A stretch of DNA of 64,000 nt from Congeria kusceri (lineage: Eukaryota > Mollusca > Bivalvia > Myida > Dreissenidae). Below the pieces are notes generated by a model that was not told the DNA's origin, made no database searches, and saw only the letters and a list, made by a program, of their open reading frames with translations. The first letter of the stretch is position 1, and every line of letters begins with the position of its first letter. This document shows, piece by piece, positions 49,101 to 62,000 of the stretch. The stretch is taken from the NCBI GenBank assembly GCA_027627225.1, contig CM051024.1, positions 78,086,004 to 78,150,003 of the forward strand, in the 5' to 3' direction. The translations under genes and the position numbers were made by a program.

Positions 49101-52100
49101 AACGTGTTATTATGAAAAGCGAAGTATAAAATATTTTACGCAATATTATTTCATTTTAGTAAAGCTTTTGTGAGTAATTTCATCTTCTAATGTGCACGCA
49201 ATCACTTTGTACATGACAAACACCTGAACATGTCACAACATTGAGGCAATGCACAATTTTCTCGATACTCAACAAAATATATTGTTTAACAAACTGCTTA
49301 TTTTTCTATAGGATGATACTGCGTTATAAACCACTTTATTTTTGTTTACATTTTACTTCTAAAGAATAGGCTAGGGTAACTCGCCCTTAAGTCGAACAGG
49401 TTAACGCTTTACCTCTTCAATTCAATGCTCATTGTACAAAGCCGGGACTCAGCTGGTGCAGGCCATACGCACCATATCTTATGACTCTGTTTTTAGACAA
49501 ACCGTTTGGTTCCCGGCTTCTTTGCCTTGAATGTAGTTGACTAACCAATACCCACTGAATTGGCCCATGAGTCAAACACTTTCGCCCTTAAGACAAACAC
49601 AAGTTGCCATAGCATTGATCAGATTATCCATTGCCAAGACACACTAAAATTCAAACAGTCACATCTAGAGTCCTATGTAGAACTTTAAAAATAACTTTGT
49701 CCAAATGCTGACAGAAAAAAAGTGTTAACAAAGACGATGTAAACACGGGCACTTCTAGCGTGTATTCGAACATCGCAACAGCATTACCATATTTGGCACT
49801 TATCGGGACACAGAAAAAATGCGTAAATAGAACATATAAAACATTTTGTACTGCTTATTGTTTGTGAACTAGTCGATTCTTTTTTAGATCAAATCATGCT
49901 TAATGTCATATTACACAAACTTGTGACGTTTAAGCCTATTTCGTGCAAGTATGTTTATTAATTTTCCTAAAACATAAATAAAAAGAACATTTGTTGATTT
50001 CGGTAAATGGTCAAATTTTATTTCACGCGTGGATTATAGAACAAATATTTTCACGTTCATTTACCGAAATCAACAAATATCCTCTATGTAATAATTAAAG
50101 CCATCTTATGGAAAAATGACAACGGCAATAACACCACTACCAACAGCACCATCGGCACTGCAAGACAAACAACAGGGCCCAGTTGCTAAAAACTTAAACA
50201 GCCATTAAAATTCTGAAATATAAATTAATGTAAATTAAACGTTGCAATTTAAAGTATGAGTTTATTCTAAAAAATTAGTTCGATCAAGTTTAAACTTATT
50301 TATTTTAGCTCAATTGTATCGAAATTCTGCGGCTTATTGAGACACTCTCGAGTCTGTTTCCTGGGTAGAACCAGTACTTGGTGTCGCATGAGAAAGATCA
50401 CTCAAACGCTCCCCGAGTAGGGATTGAACTCACGACCTCCCGATCGCAAGGCGGACATCACATCCATTACACCACTGCGACCTTGGATTCTAAATAAATT
50501 GTTATGCTTAAATAATTTTCAAATGTTGGATAAACAAGTTGCTCGTTATATTTATTGTATTTACATATTGGGCTGTTAGCTTAATTGGCCGTTAAAGTTT
50601 TGAGCAAAACTGGACCCAGAATTCCTATCAAAACTTTGAATTCCGGGTATATATCCTTGCAGCCTAAGCTCGGCCTATCATTGGTGCAAGGCGTTTTGTC
50701 CGGTTCAGAGTTCAGCTGTACGTTTATCCGTCAGAGGAGCACCAACGACTCGAACTTCTGGGACCTCTCGAGCCTGATGTTTCTTGTGGTCGCCATGGGA
50801 CCATATGATCAAGGTGGGTTTTATAACAGTTTGATAGTATGACTGAGTTTATTTTCACAAATTCCATTTTAGGGCATAAAGAAATTATGTGTTTTGGGAA
50901 ACGGTCTTAAAAAAGTTAGGTATGGTCTGGATTGATTTTTTTTTACTTTTTTAAGACATATTTCGGTCAAAAAAAAGAAAATTATCTTAAATGTGACAAA
51001 TACGGATTTCACTGGAAACAATCTTCGCTCAAAAGTTTAGGGTCGGGGTTTGCGCTAGGAAGGGTCGGGTTGCCCGAAACACAGAAATTATGGCCCTTTG
51101 ACATTTTTTCCACTACATGTACTTTTGGGAAACGGTCTTAAAAAAGTTAGGTAGGGTCTGGATTGATTTTTTTTACTTTTTAAAGACATATTTCGGTCAA
51201 AAAACAGAAAATTATCTTAAATCTGACAAACACGGATTCACGGGAAACAGTCTTCGCTAAAAATTTTAGGGTCGGGGGTTTTCGCTATGAAGGGTCGGGT
51301 TGCCCGAAACTCAGAAATTATGGCCCTTTGACATTTTTTCCACTATATGTACTTAATGAAATTTTGTGGACTCAACTGCTCTTTAACGGCTGGCGTATTT
51401 CGCACAAACTTTGAGAGCTGAACAACCGTAATTTGTAGGTGATCGTGAAGGAAGGAATTTTGGCTGCGACCAATTTTCGACATTTTTTCCACTATATAAG
51501 GCGTGTTGTGGGAAAACCAGCATGTACGTAAAGTTTCGTCCCGGATTAACCTGTGCAGTCCGCACAGGCTAATCAAGGATGGCACTTTCCGCCTACAGTG
51601 GATTTTTGTTTAGAAGAGACTTCATTGAAACAGAAAATACCATAAAAACGGAAAGTCCGATTTTCCCACGACACGCCTAATAATTTTGTGGGCTCAACTC
51701 CTCTATAACGGCTGGGCGGATTTGGTTCAAACTTTCACAGCTGAACAACCTTAATGTGTAGGTGATCGTAAAGGAAGGAGTTTTGGCTGTGACCGACTTA
51801 TGCAGAATTATGGCCTATTGTCTATTTTACACTTTAGAATATATATGACAATAAATTTGTGAAGGCAAACATTAGTGTTGGCGACACTTTGTCGGTGTCC
51901 AAACATGCGTCGTGGGGGTATTCGTGTCTGTTACATGTCTAGTTACGACTACATATAAATTTGTGAATTCCTTTTCTGCTCAGTAAGCAAGAGTAAATAT
52001 TGTTTTGATAGTTACTACACCCTTAGCACAATGTCATTTAAATATGAAATTAAATGTTAATGAAAAATGATGATTTTAAGGTTTAGAATAAGATTTTCCT

Positions 52101-55100
52101 TAAGATGTTTCTGCAATACGGCCCCTGGGTAGTTTACAACATTCTATTTGAAAACTAGATGCATGCCAATAGTACAGCTATGTCTTCTTTTACAGGTGCT
52201 CTTTTACAACACTGGAATGACCCAGTGGTCAGTAAAGACAGGGTCAACTTCTCCGAGGCTACAGTGCCTGTTGCCGGGGATACGACGTCCAGCCTGGTGA
52301 AGCTACATGGTGGGTAGTAGAATTGAAAGAAAAGATAATTTAGTCTCATCTGATGTAGTTAACATTCAAATGTGCCATGTGTCATTGATCGTAATTTTAA
52401 ACAAAAAACTGACAGTGATTTTTAGCTCGACCTATTCACCGAATAGTCCCAAGCTATTCTACTCGCCGGTTTGTTGTCGTCAGCGTCATCGTTGGCTTAA
52501 TGTTCTGGTTAAGGTTAGCGTGCAACAAGTTAATATCTCTATATCTGTTACAGATATTCAATTGAAACACACACGTCTCCAAGGTGATTATATAAGGTCA
52601 TTGGCCAAGGTCCATAACTGTTACCTGGATTTCGATGGGTGGGCATGAAACTATTGTATCTGATATAGAAATAATAAGCAGATACAACAGTTTCATGCTT
52701 AACCTTGATTTTAGCAGTTGTGTGCCCCTTTTTGTACTCAAAAATATTCAGGTTAAAGTTTGCTAGTACAGTACATATCTCTGTAACTACTACAGATGTT
52801 CAATTGAACCTGCACACGTCTTCAGGGTCACGATATAAGGTCACTGACCAAGGCCCATAACTCTGACAAAGAGGTATGAATAGTCGAGCGTGCTGTCCTG
52901 TAATAGCTCTTGTTTTGTTATTTGACAGGGTCCCATAAAAGGAACCATTCCCAATCCCCAATATGGTATTTTTTTCACAATTGGAAACGAAACATTTCCA
53001 AATCTGAAGGGAGAAAATCCTAAATACAGTACGTAGGAAATATTAATTTCATTTTTAGCTGGACTAATCGAAGAATAAGTGAGCTTTCCTACTACCCCCG
53101 GCGTCGGCGTCCGCGTCTGAATTTGGTTAAAGTTTTTATTCAAAAGTCTTGTAACTTCAAAACTACATAAGTCTTTCACTTGAAACTTGGAATATACCTT
53201 TGTCATCAACTCCATTGTCAGGGGCAACGTTCCCCATAACTCTGTTTTGTATTTTGACAGAGTTATGCCCCTTTTTCACTCAGATTTTCTGGTTAAAGTT
53301 TGTATTCAAAAGTTTTGTAACTTCAAAACTACATAAGTTATTCACTTGAAACTTGTAACTAACCTTTGTCATCAACTCCAGTATCATGGGCAACATTCCG
53401 TATAACTCTGTTTTGTATTTTGACAGAGTTATGCCCCTTTTTCACATAGATTTTCTGGTTAAAGTTTATATTCAAAAGTTTTGTACTTTCAAAACTACAT
53501 AAGTTATTCACTTGAAACTTGGAACTAACCTTTTTCATCAACTCCAGTGTCAGGGGTAACATTCCCCATAACTCTGTATTGTATTTTGACAGATTTATGC
53601 CCCTTTTTCACTTAGATTTTCTGATTAAAGTTTATATTCAAAAGTTTTGTAACTTCAAAACTACATAAGTTAATCACTTGAAACTTGGAACTAACCTTTG
53701 TCATCAACTCCAGTATCAAGGGCAACATTCCCCATAACTCTGTTTTGTATTTGACATAGTTATGCCCCTTTTTCACATAGATTTTCTGGTTAAAGTTAAT
53801 TTTGAAAAGTTTTGTAACTTCAATACTACAAAAGATATTCAGTTGAAACTTGGAATATACCTTTGTCATCAACTCCAGTAACAGGGTGAACATTCCCCAT
53901 AACTTTATTTTGTATTTTGATAGAGTTATGTCCCTTTTTTCACATAGATTTTCTGTTTAAAGTTTTTATTCAAAAGTTTTGTAACTTCAAAACTACATAA
54001 GTTATTTACTTGAAACTTGGAACTAACCTTTATCATCAACTCTAGTACCAAGGGCAACATTACCCATAACTCTATTTTGTATTTTGACACTATTTTGTAT
54101 TTTGACAGAGTTATGCCCCCTTTTTACTTAGATTTTCTTACGAAGTTTATATTCAAAAGTTTGGTAACTTCAAAACTCCATTAGATATTCACTTGAAACT
54201 TTTAACTAACCTTTGTCGTCAACTCTAGTATCAGAGGCAACATTACCCATAACTATGTTTTGTATTTTGACAGAGTTATGCCCCTTTTTCACATAGAATT
54301 TCTGGTTCAAGTTTATATTCAAAAGTTTTGTTACTTCAAAACTACATAAGTTATTCACTTGAAACTTGGAACTAACCTTTGTTATCAACTCTAGTATCAG
54401 GGGCAACATTACCCATAACTCTGTTTTATATTTTGACAGAGTTAGCCCACTTTTTACATAGACTTTGTGGTTAAAGTTTTTGTTCCAAAAATTTATAAAC
54501 TATACAAGGCTTCACTTAAAAATGTTGTATTTTAGCAAATTTATGTCCCTTTCACTATCCAAAATATGTACCAACTGAAATACTTCGAATAGTCGAGCGC
54601 GCTGTCCTCTGACACTCTTGTTAAGTCGTGAAATCACTTGAATGATTATGGATAAATACGGGTAACCACTAAAATACTGATTTCAACCAATATACCGCTA
54701 GTTAAAGATTTTAATTAATTGAATAAGTGTGTTAATTTTTCCCAATTAGCAAGATTTCCCGACGCGAAATTCCCATTCTGATGGGTACTGGACCCATTCT
54801 CCCAATGGTTTGAAAAAAAATGCTGCTTTATTAGTACGGAAATAATAGGAATGTGAAAACATAAGATTCACCTGTTTCAAGAAAGCATTAGTCCAAATAA
54901 CTAGACTTAATGCATAGATCGAAGCTATTTTGGTTTGGGGACATAACAAATGCTATAATCTTCACAAAAGTATAAAATATAACATAATCTTGGGAAAGAT
55001 ATAAATTACGGCAAACAATTAAAATGAATGTAAAAAGGTGAAAGGCAATGTCGAGCTCATGTTAAGGAGTAAGGCAAAGTATGCCACGTTGTATATAACG

Positions 55101-55996
55101 AAATGTGTCCAATAATGAAATATTAATTAATGACTATGACTGTTGTTTTCAGCGTCCCTTATGGCAGGGCATAGATGTTATATTTTCTACCACAATTTCT
55201 GTTTACAATCGCATAGTCGCTTAAATAAATGACTGCTATTATTTTCAGCGTCACTAATGTTATACACTTAGACGTTATAATTTCTACCACACTTTCTGTG
55301 TAAGATAGCATATAATCCCTTCAAATAATGGCTAGCTCAGTTGGTAGAGCGCTGGACTGCCATTCGGGGATCGTGAGTTCGAACCCCAGCCCAGCCACAT
55401 AACTTGTGTGGGGATTGGTCATGAAATTTACACGGCCATTCTCCCTCTAGCTCTGATTCAAGTAGGGCAGTTGTCAGTTACTGGCATATGTATATGCACT
55501 TGGTACTGGTAAACCGCCTAGATGGGCTAAGCTTTCCCAGGAAAAGTGTGAGTAGGTTAATTGACCGCCGTGATACGACTGAACTACTGTTAAGAACGGC
55601 GAGAAATCCAAACAAACAAAACAAACAAACAGAACTGTTTTTTTTCAGCAACGGTGGTGGTCTAGATGTTACATTTTATACCACAATGCTTGTTTGAATG
55701 CTATAAATTCGTTTTAGCACAATTTCTGTTTAAGATCGCATATAGTTCCCCTTAATAAAGGCCGGCTATTGTTTTCAGCATCGCTGATGGTGATAGCCTG
55801 GGTGTTCTTCTCCAGTGTGGGTGTGCTTGTGGCCAGGCACTGTAAAACTCTTGTGGAATCTAAGACGCTGTGTGGCGTCAAGTACTGGTTTGTCGTACGT
55901 ACAGAAATTACTTATAATGATAACTTAAGTAATATTTCTAATATTATTATATTTAGTAGTAAGAGTAGTACTAGTAGTGACGGCGGTGGTGATGGT

Positions 55997-56028
<32 letters not shown>

Positions 56029-59000
56029 TAAACAATAGTAAGCGAAGTCCTAAATATTGACCTTTCATAGTTATTCAGAGAAATTCAGAAGCGATATATG
56101 TACATGTAAATAATCACTATTTGTTAACATTTTAATTTCTTTAAGTTCCGACTGACATTTGACATACATTGTACTTTAGACAATGATCCAACTGACCCGT
56201 CGATAAATAAATGGTTTTTTACCTTAAGACGAGATTTGATTAACAATGTTTTTAGCCACCCAGAAAGCTATGACTCGATTGTTTGATGGAAGTGACTCGC
56301 AAAACGTGTATACTGTCAACGGTGTTTGTCGAAGTTTGACTGAAGTAGGCGTGGTTATACTAGTAAATTCCAAAGCGTATTGTCAATTAACTTGTGCTTG
56401 TCACATTGCATTATTTCATGTAAATGTATGACGTTAAACATGCTCTCTTCTTGTTCTTTCAGATCCATCGCTCGTTCATGTCCTTTGCCGCCTTGTGCGT
56501 CATCATCGCCTTTATCGTCATATTCATTGAGGTGGGCGGCTACAGTCAGGTGAGCGGGTTTTTGCAGACGGGTATCTTGCTGGAGTTTGTGCGTGCGAGA
56601 GTACGTACGAGCGATTGATGTGCGTGTGAGGGATTTATGTGCGTGTGAGCGATTGACGTGTGTGTGAGCGAATTTTTGTATGTGTGAGCAAATTACGTGC
56701 GTGTGAGCGAATAATGTGCTTGTGAGCGATTGATGTGCTTGTGAACGATTGATGTGCTTGTGAGCGAATGATGTGCTTGTGAGCGAATGATATGCTTGTG
56801 AGCGAATGATGTGCATGTGTGCGAATGATGTGCTAAGCTTGTGAGCGAATGATGTGCTTGTGAGCGAATGATGTGCACATGTGAGCAAATGATGTGCATG
56901 TGAGCGAATGATGTGCATGTGAGCGAATAATGTGCATGTGAGTGAATGATGTGCTTCTGAGCGAATGATGTTCTTGTGAGCGTATTATGTGCATGTGAGC
57001 GAATTCTGTGCGTGTTAGCGAATGATGTGAACATGTGACCAAATGATGTGCATGTGAGCGAATGATGTGCTTGTGAGCGAATTATGTGCATGTGAGCAAA
57101 TTTCTGTGCATGTGAGCGAATGATGTGCACATGTGAGCAAATGATGTGCATGTGAGCGAATGATGTGCTTGTGAGCGAATTATGTGCTTGTGAGCGAATG
57201 ATGTGCATGTGAGTGAATAATGTGTATGCAAACGATTGATGTGCTTGTGAGCGAATGATGTGCTTGTGAGCGATTAATGTGCTTGTGAGTGAATGATGTG
57301 CTTGTGAGCCAATGATGTGCTTGTGAGCCAATGATGTGCTTGTGAGCCAATGATGTGCATGTGAGGGAATTATGTGCATGTGATCGAATGATGTGCATGT
57401 GAGCAAAAATAATGTGCATGTGAGCAAATGATGTGCATGCAAGCGAATGATGTGCCTGTGAACCAATGATGTGTTTGTAAGCGATTGATGCGCATGTGAG
57501 CGATTGATGTGCATGTGAGCGAATGATGTGCATGTGAGCCAATGATATGCCTGTGAGCCAATGATGTGCTTGTGAGCCAATGATGTGCATGTGAGCGATT
57601 GATGTGCATGTGAGCGAATGATGTACATGCAAGCGATTGATGTGCTTGTAAGCGAATGATGTGCTTGTGAGCGATTGATGTGCATGTGAGCGAATGATGT
57701 ACATGCAAGCGATTGATGTGCTTGTGAGCGAATGATGTGCACATGTGAGCGAATGATGTGCTTGTGAGCCAATGATGTGCATGTGAGCGAATGATGTGCT
57801 TTTGAGCCGATGATGTGCATGTGAACGATCCATGTGCATGTGAGTGAATGATGTGCATGTGAGCCAATGATGTGCATGTGAGCAAATGATGTGCTTGTGA
57901 GCCAATGATGTGCATGTGAGCGATCTGTATGGTTGTTAGCGAATGATGTGCATGCAAGCAATTCATGTGCCTGTGAACGAATGATGTGCATGTGAGCAAA
58001 TTATGTGCTTGTGAGCGAATTATGTGCATGTGAGCGAATGATGTGCATGCAAGCGATTGATGTGCCTGTGAGCGAATGATATGCAGGTGAGCGAATGATG
58101 TGCATGCAAGCGACTGATGTGCTTGTGTGCGAATGTTTGTTTGTGTCAGCGATTGATGTGCATGTGAGCGATTGATGTGCATGTGAGCGATTGATATGCG
58201 TGTGAGTGATTGACGCGCGTGTGAGCCAATGGTGTTCGTGTGAGCGAGTTATGTGCGTGTGAGCGAATTATGTGCGTGTGAGCTAATGTTTTTTCGTGTG
58301 TGGCAATGTTTGTGCGTGTGAGCGAATGTTTTTGCGAGCCCGCGAATGTACAAGAGGTTTCATTACGCCAATTCAACGTTTTAATTAGTAGTTTGTTATG
58401 AAGACATTATTTTTACACAAATTACAGATTATTGATCTGACAGAAATATTTTTTTTATTTACAAAGACAGGCACGCACGAAGCTTAGAACGATTTGAAAG
58501 TCAGAAGGAGTTATCGGCCTTCTATGTACATTACTGATGGTACTAACTGGCTTTCAATGGACAATTTGTGTTGTCTGATTTCAAACGAATAATTACCTGT
58601 ACAAGATATCACAAATATCGCTTTTTATTCAGGTTGCTCCAGCTCCAGGGAAAGCATTTACGAAAGCACACCCCATTTTGGGCATCATAGTGACAGCTTT
58701 GACTGTGCTTAATGTAAGTATTTTGAATTAAAATCTTGTAACATGGATTCTTGTTAAAAAATAAAAATAAATACAACTAAAGAGACTAGTATTTTTCTAG
58801 CCAATATGGTGATTTGTATATTTCAGCCAATTATGGCGCTAAACATTGGAGACTCGTATTTTCATCCAATTATTGCTGCTCCTATATTTCAGCCAATTAT
58901 AGTGCTAAAAATTGGAGACTCATATTTTTCAGCCAATTATTGCTACTCGTATATTTCAGCCCATTATAGCGCCAAACATTGGAGACTCGTATTTTTTCCT

Positions 59001-62000
59001 GCCAATAATGGCTACTCACATCTTTTAGTCAATAGTGGCGATAAACATTGGAGACACGTGTTTTTCCTGCCAAAATGGTGACTCCTATATTTCCGCCAAT
59101 AATGGTGATAAACATAGCAGACAGTTGGCTCGTATATTTCCTGCCAATAATGGCGACTCATATGTTTCAGTCAATAATGACGCTAAACATTGGATACTCG
59201 TATTTTACCTGCAAAAAATGGCGACTCGTATATTTTCAGCCACGATGGAGCTAAACCAAAAAGACTCCTATTATTTCAGTCAAAAAATGGTGACTCGTAT
59301 ATTCCAGTCAGTAATAGCGCTAAACATTGCAGTCTCGTATTTTTCCTGCCAATAATGGCGACTCATATATTTCAGTCAATAGTGGCGCTAAGTATTGGTG
59401 ACTTGTTTTTACCTGCCAAAAACTGGTGACTCGTATATTTTCAGCCATAATGGAGCTAAACCAAAAAGATTCCTATTATTTCAGCAAAAAGATGGTGACT
59501 CGTATATTTCAGTCAGTAAACATAAACATAAGAGACTCGTAATAATTATTTCAGCCAATAATGGCAAATCTTATTTTTGAGCCAATAATGGGGTTAAACA
59601 GTAGACACTTGTATTATTTTCCAATAATAGCTACTTTTATCTTTCAGCCAATAAATGCCCTATTCTACAGGGAATTGTATTTTTTCAGCCAATACTTGCA
59701 TTAAACTAAAGAGGCTAGTGTTGTTGTTTTTCTTTCATCCTTGTATTTTTCAGCCAATAATAGGGCTAAACTCGAGAGAATCGTATTTTTTCAGCCCATA
59801 ATGGGGCTAAACTCAAGAGACTCGTATTTTTTAGCCATTAATGGCCACTCGTATATTAAGCCAATAATCGTGCTTAACATTTTTGACTCGTGTTTTTTTC
59901 CTGCCTATAATGGCGACTTGTCTGTTTCAGCCAATAATGGCACTGTGTCGACCGGCCCCCGACGGCGAACACCGCTTCCTGTTCAACTGGGCCCACTTCC
60001 TGGTGGGAACCAGCGCCCATGTTTTAGCAGGTCAGTGGTTCGAGCGTGTATGTATAATATATAAAAATTGAGAGGCATAAATGGAGTTGTTAGTGCAAGA
60101 GTGGTATGATTATGGTGATGATGATGATGATGATGACGACGACAAAGGCAACGACAACGACAACAATAATAGTAATAATAATAATACAGTTATTTAGCGA
60201 AGGTAATTTGAATAGTTTAAACGTCTGTTAAAGGTACAATAACTTTAAAGGTCACAATACAGTTACTAAGAATTTGTATAATTGTTTGTAAATATATTGT
60301 TATCGTGAACTTTATAACTTGTTTGACAGTGAATTACTAGTATTCTGTTTTGAAACGTAATTTATGTTTTATGGATTTTTAGTTGTTACGATTTTCATCG
60401 GGGTAAATATAACAAAGGCCAACGTCAAAAGTAACGTGGCGATGTACGTTATGGCGGCATACGTGGGAGTGTTCGTTATAGTACACCTTGCCATGGAAAT
60501 ATACAACAAGAGACGTGGTTTAGGTATGTACAAGTACTTTTCAAATGAACTTGGTATACATGATGTATAGATGAACATGCACAAGGGAAAGATCTAGGAT
60601 CAGAAAAGGTACATGATGCTGCTCACAGGAAAAATGGGACAATACCGAATAAATCTTCGTCATCTGTTAAAAAAGCGTTAAAAAGTTGAATGTTTCCGCT
60701 TACCCGAGCAGCCCCCTCCCCCTATTTTTCACTTATATGCGGCATTTAGGTAATTAGCAAACATTTCGAATTAGTCTGCGTGAATCAGGCTCTTCGTAAT
60801 GACATACCGTTCAGGTACAGTTTCTTTGATTGGAGGTATTTAAACGTTTTACATGCAGTCCAATATACCTAATGGTGAATATGCAGCGAATTAAAACGGA
60901 ATTAAAGTAAAAAAGTGAATTTGTACACACATCCCCCAGATTTTTTGAAGATGTAAGCGGAAACCAACAAATATTTTTTGGAATAATGCGATAACATAGT
61001 TGTTGTTTTCTGTGCTCACTATGATTAAATGAAGGTTTTTAAACATGTTACATATTATGATGATGTATTGAATTTCAAACGATGTTCAATGTACGTATAA
61101 AATCAAGCCCGAAATCGGGGTTAACGAAAAAGAAGAATGATGCTGCAACCTGCTATTACCTTCTTGGTCCTTCTCTATAGTGCATGTAAATTGATATGTT
61201 CGGAATTTGAAACAAAAAAAATCCTCATATTCTGACATGAAATATGTGTGAAGTGCGTTCTTTAAAAGTTTAGGAAACGTTCTAGGATCTTAATAGGTGC
61301 AGGCAACCTCCGCGCAGAGATAAGAGTGGTTCCGAGCATTGCTCTAATCAAATCCCTGCCGTCATAACAAGCCACGTAATGATGATCGATTTAAATCATC
61401 TTGATAGTATTCGTGGTTTTAATTAGTTCTTTTCTTTTTCTGGTTTCATTATTGACTTCTAGCGATATTTTAAAAGTCCAATTATGTAAAAAAATTGCAC
61501 TAAGTTGCATTAAATAAGTAAAAGTTACAAACACGTAATCCTTCCAGATCTGGAAGGATTTTACTTGTGATGGCAGTGGTTACCGTTAACCGGAAGAGGT
61601 AACCGCTGCGAGGAGTTTGAGGTGCATGTTGCTCCTAAAAAGGAGCACGGGGGTGGGGGGGGGGGGGGAGATGAAAGATGAAAGCAAAATCGAGTCATTT
61701 ATATGTTTTAGACAATGATGCCAGACATTTTTTCATGAAATGGCTAAACAAAGTCTCTGTACCAAACTTCTCTTAACTTTTGAAGAACACGATTTTGATG
61801 AATACTTTGTGTTTTGTTTGCTTTTCTCTGAACCTTTTTGTTAAATAAAACGTAGGCCTATATAGTATACATACTGATTATATGTTTTGTAACAAGAATA
61901 GCTTAGTCCATTTAATAAGTTATATAAATGTTCTTAAATTTAGTTGCTACTCATGTTTTTTTTTATTCCAGAGGGCAGCAGCTATGTAAAGTTCAAAACC

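Larger units (their letters stand above)
47837..52309 (+). other. DOMON domain exons of the FRRS1-like gene
   Basis: Exons 6-9. DOMON domains bind haem or sugar. Exon 6 has a Cys-rich entry (RCGKTLGCFPSCESGCDYL) and the strand motif VWIAVGLSKTGKM. Exon 7 contains ACVYTDAQNVDILSSH. Exon 8 has GSEFSCTFIRQR and FWDLSSLMFLVVAMG. Exon 9 carries GALLQHWNDPVVS and ends with KLH, whose His is the first candidate haem ligand of the b561 core. Confidence 0.85.
55779..60523 (+). other. Cytochrome b561 transmembrane core exons of the FRRS1-like gene
   Basis: Exons 10-14 encode five predicted membrane helices: SLMVIAWVFFSSVGVLVARH; the exon 11 helix after HR (MSFAALCVIIAFIVIFIEVG); AHPILGIIVTALTVLNPIMA across exons 12-13; AHFLVGTSAHVLAVVTIFIG across exons 13-14; and MYVMAAYVGVFVIVHLAMEI. 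The four His positions fit the two-haem b561 pattern. The KRRGL end of exon 14 is followed by a polar exon 15 (SSYVKFKTLTDSSSD), presumably cytosolic. Confidence 0.85.

Noticed and set aside
52841..54409. Series of minus-strand frames of 65-130 codons containing LELMTKVYSKFQV-like repeats (also 44194-44563)
   Set aside because: They recur once per 165-bp unit of the tandem-core element and reflect repeat periodicity, not a gene family.
55330..55400. Functional tRNA gene
   Set aside because: A and B boxes are good, but the sequence continues directly into a SINE body shared with 62063-63749. A tRNA-derived SINE explains it better.
56355..57991. Minus-strand open frames of 187, 241, 270 and 432 codons with His/Ser/Thr-rich 19-aa repeats
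   Set aside because: They are by-products of a 19-bp tandem array without stops in any minus frame. There is no signal peptide, domain or splice structure, and the array lies inside intron 11 of a well-supported + strand gene.
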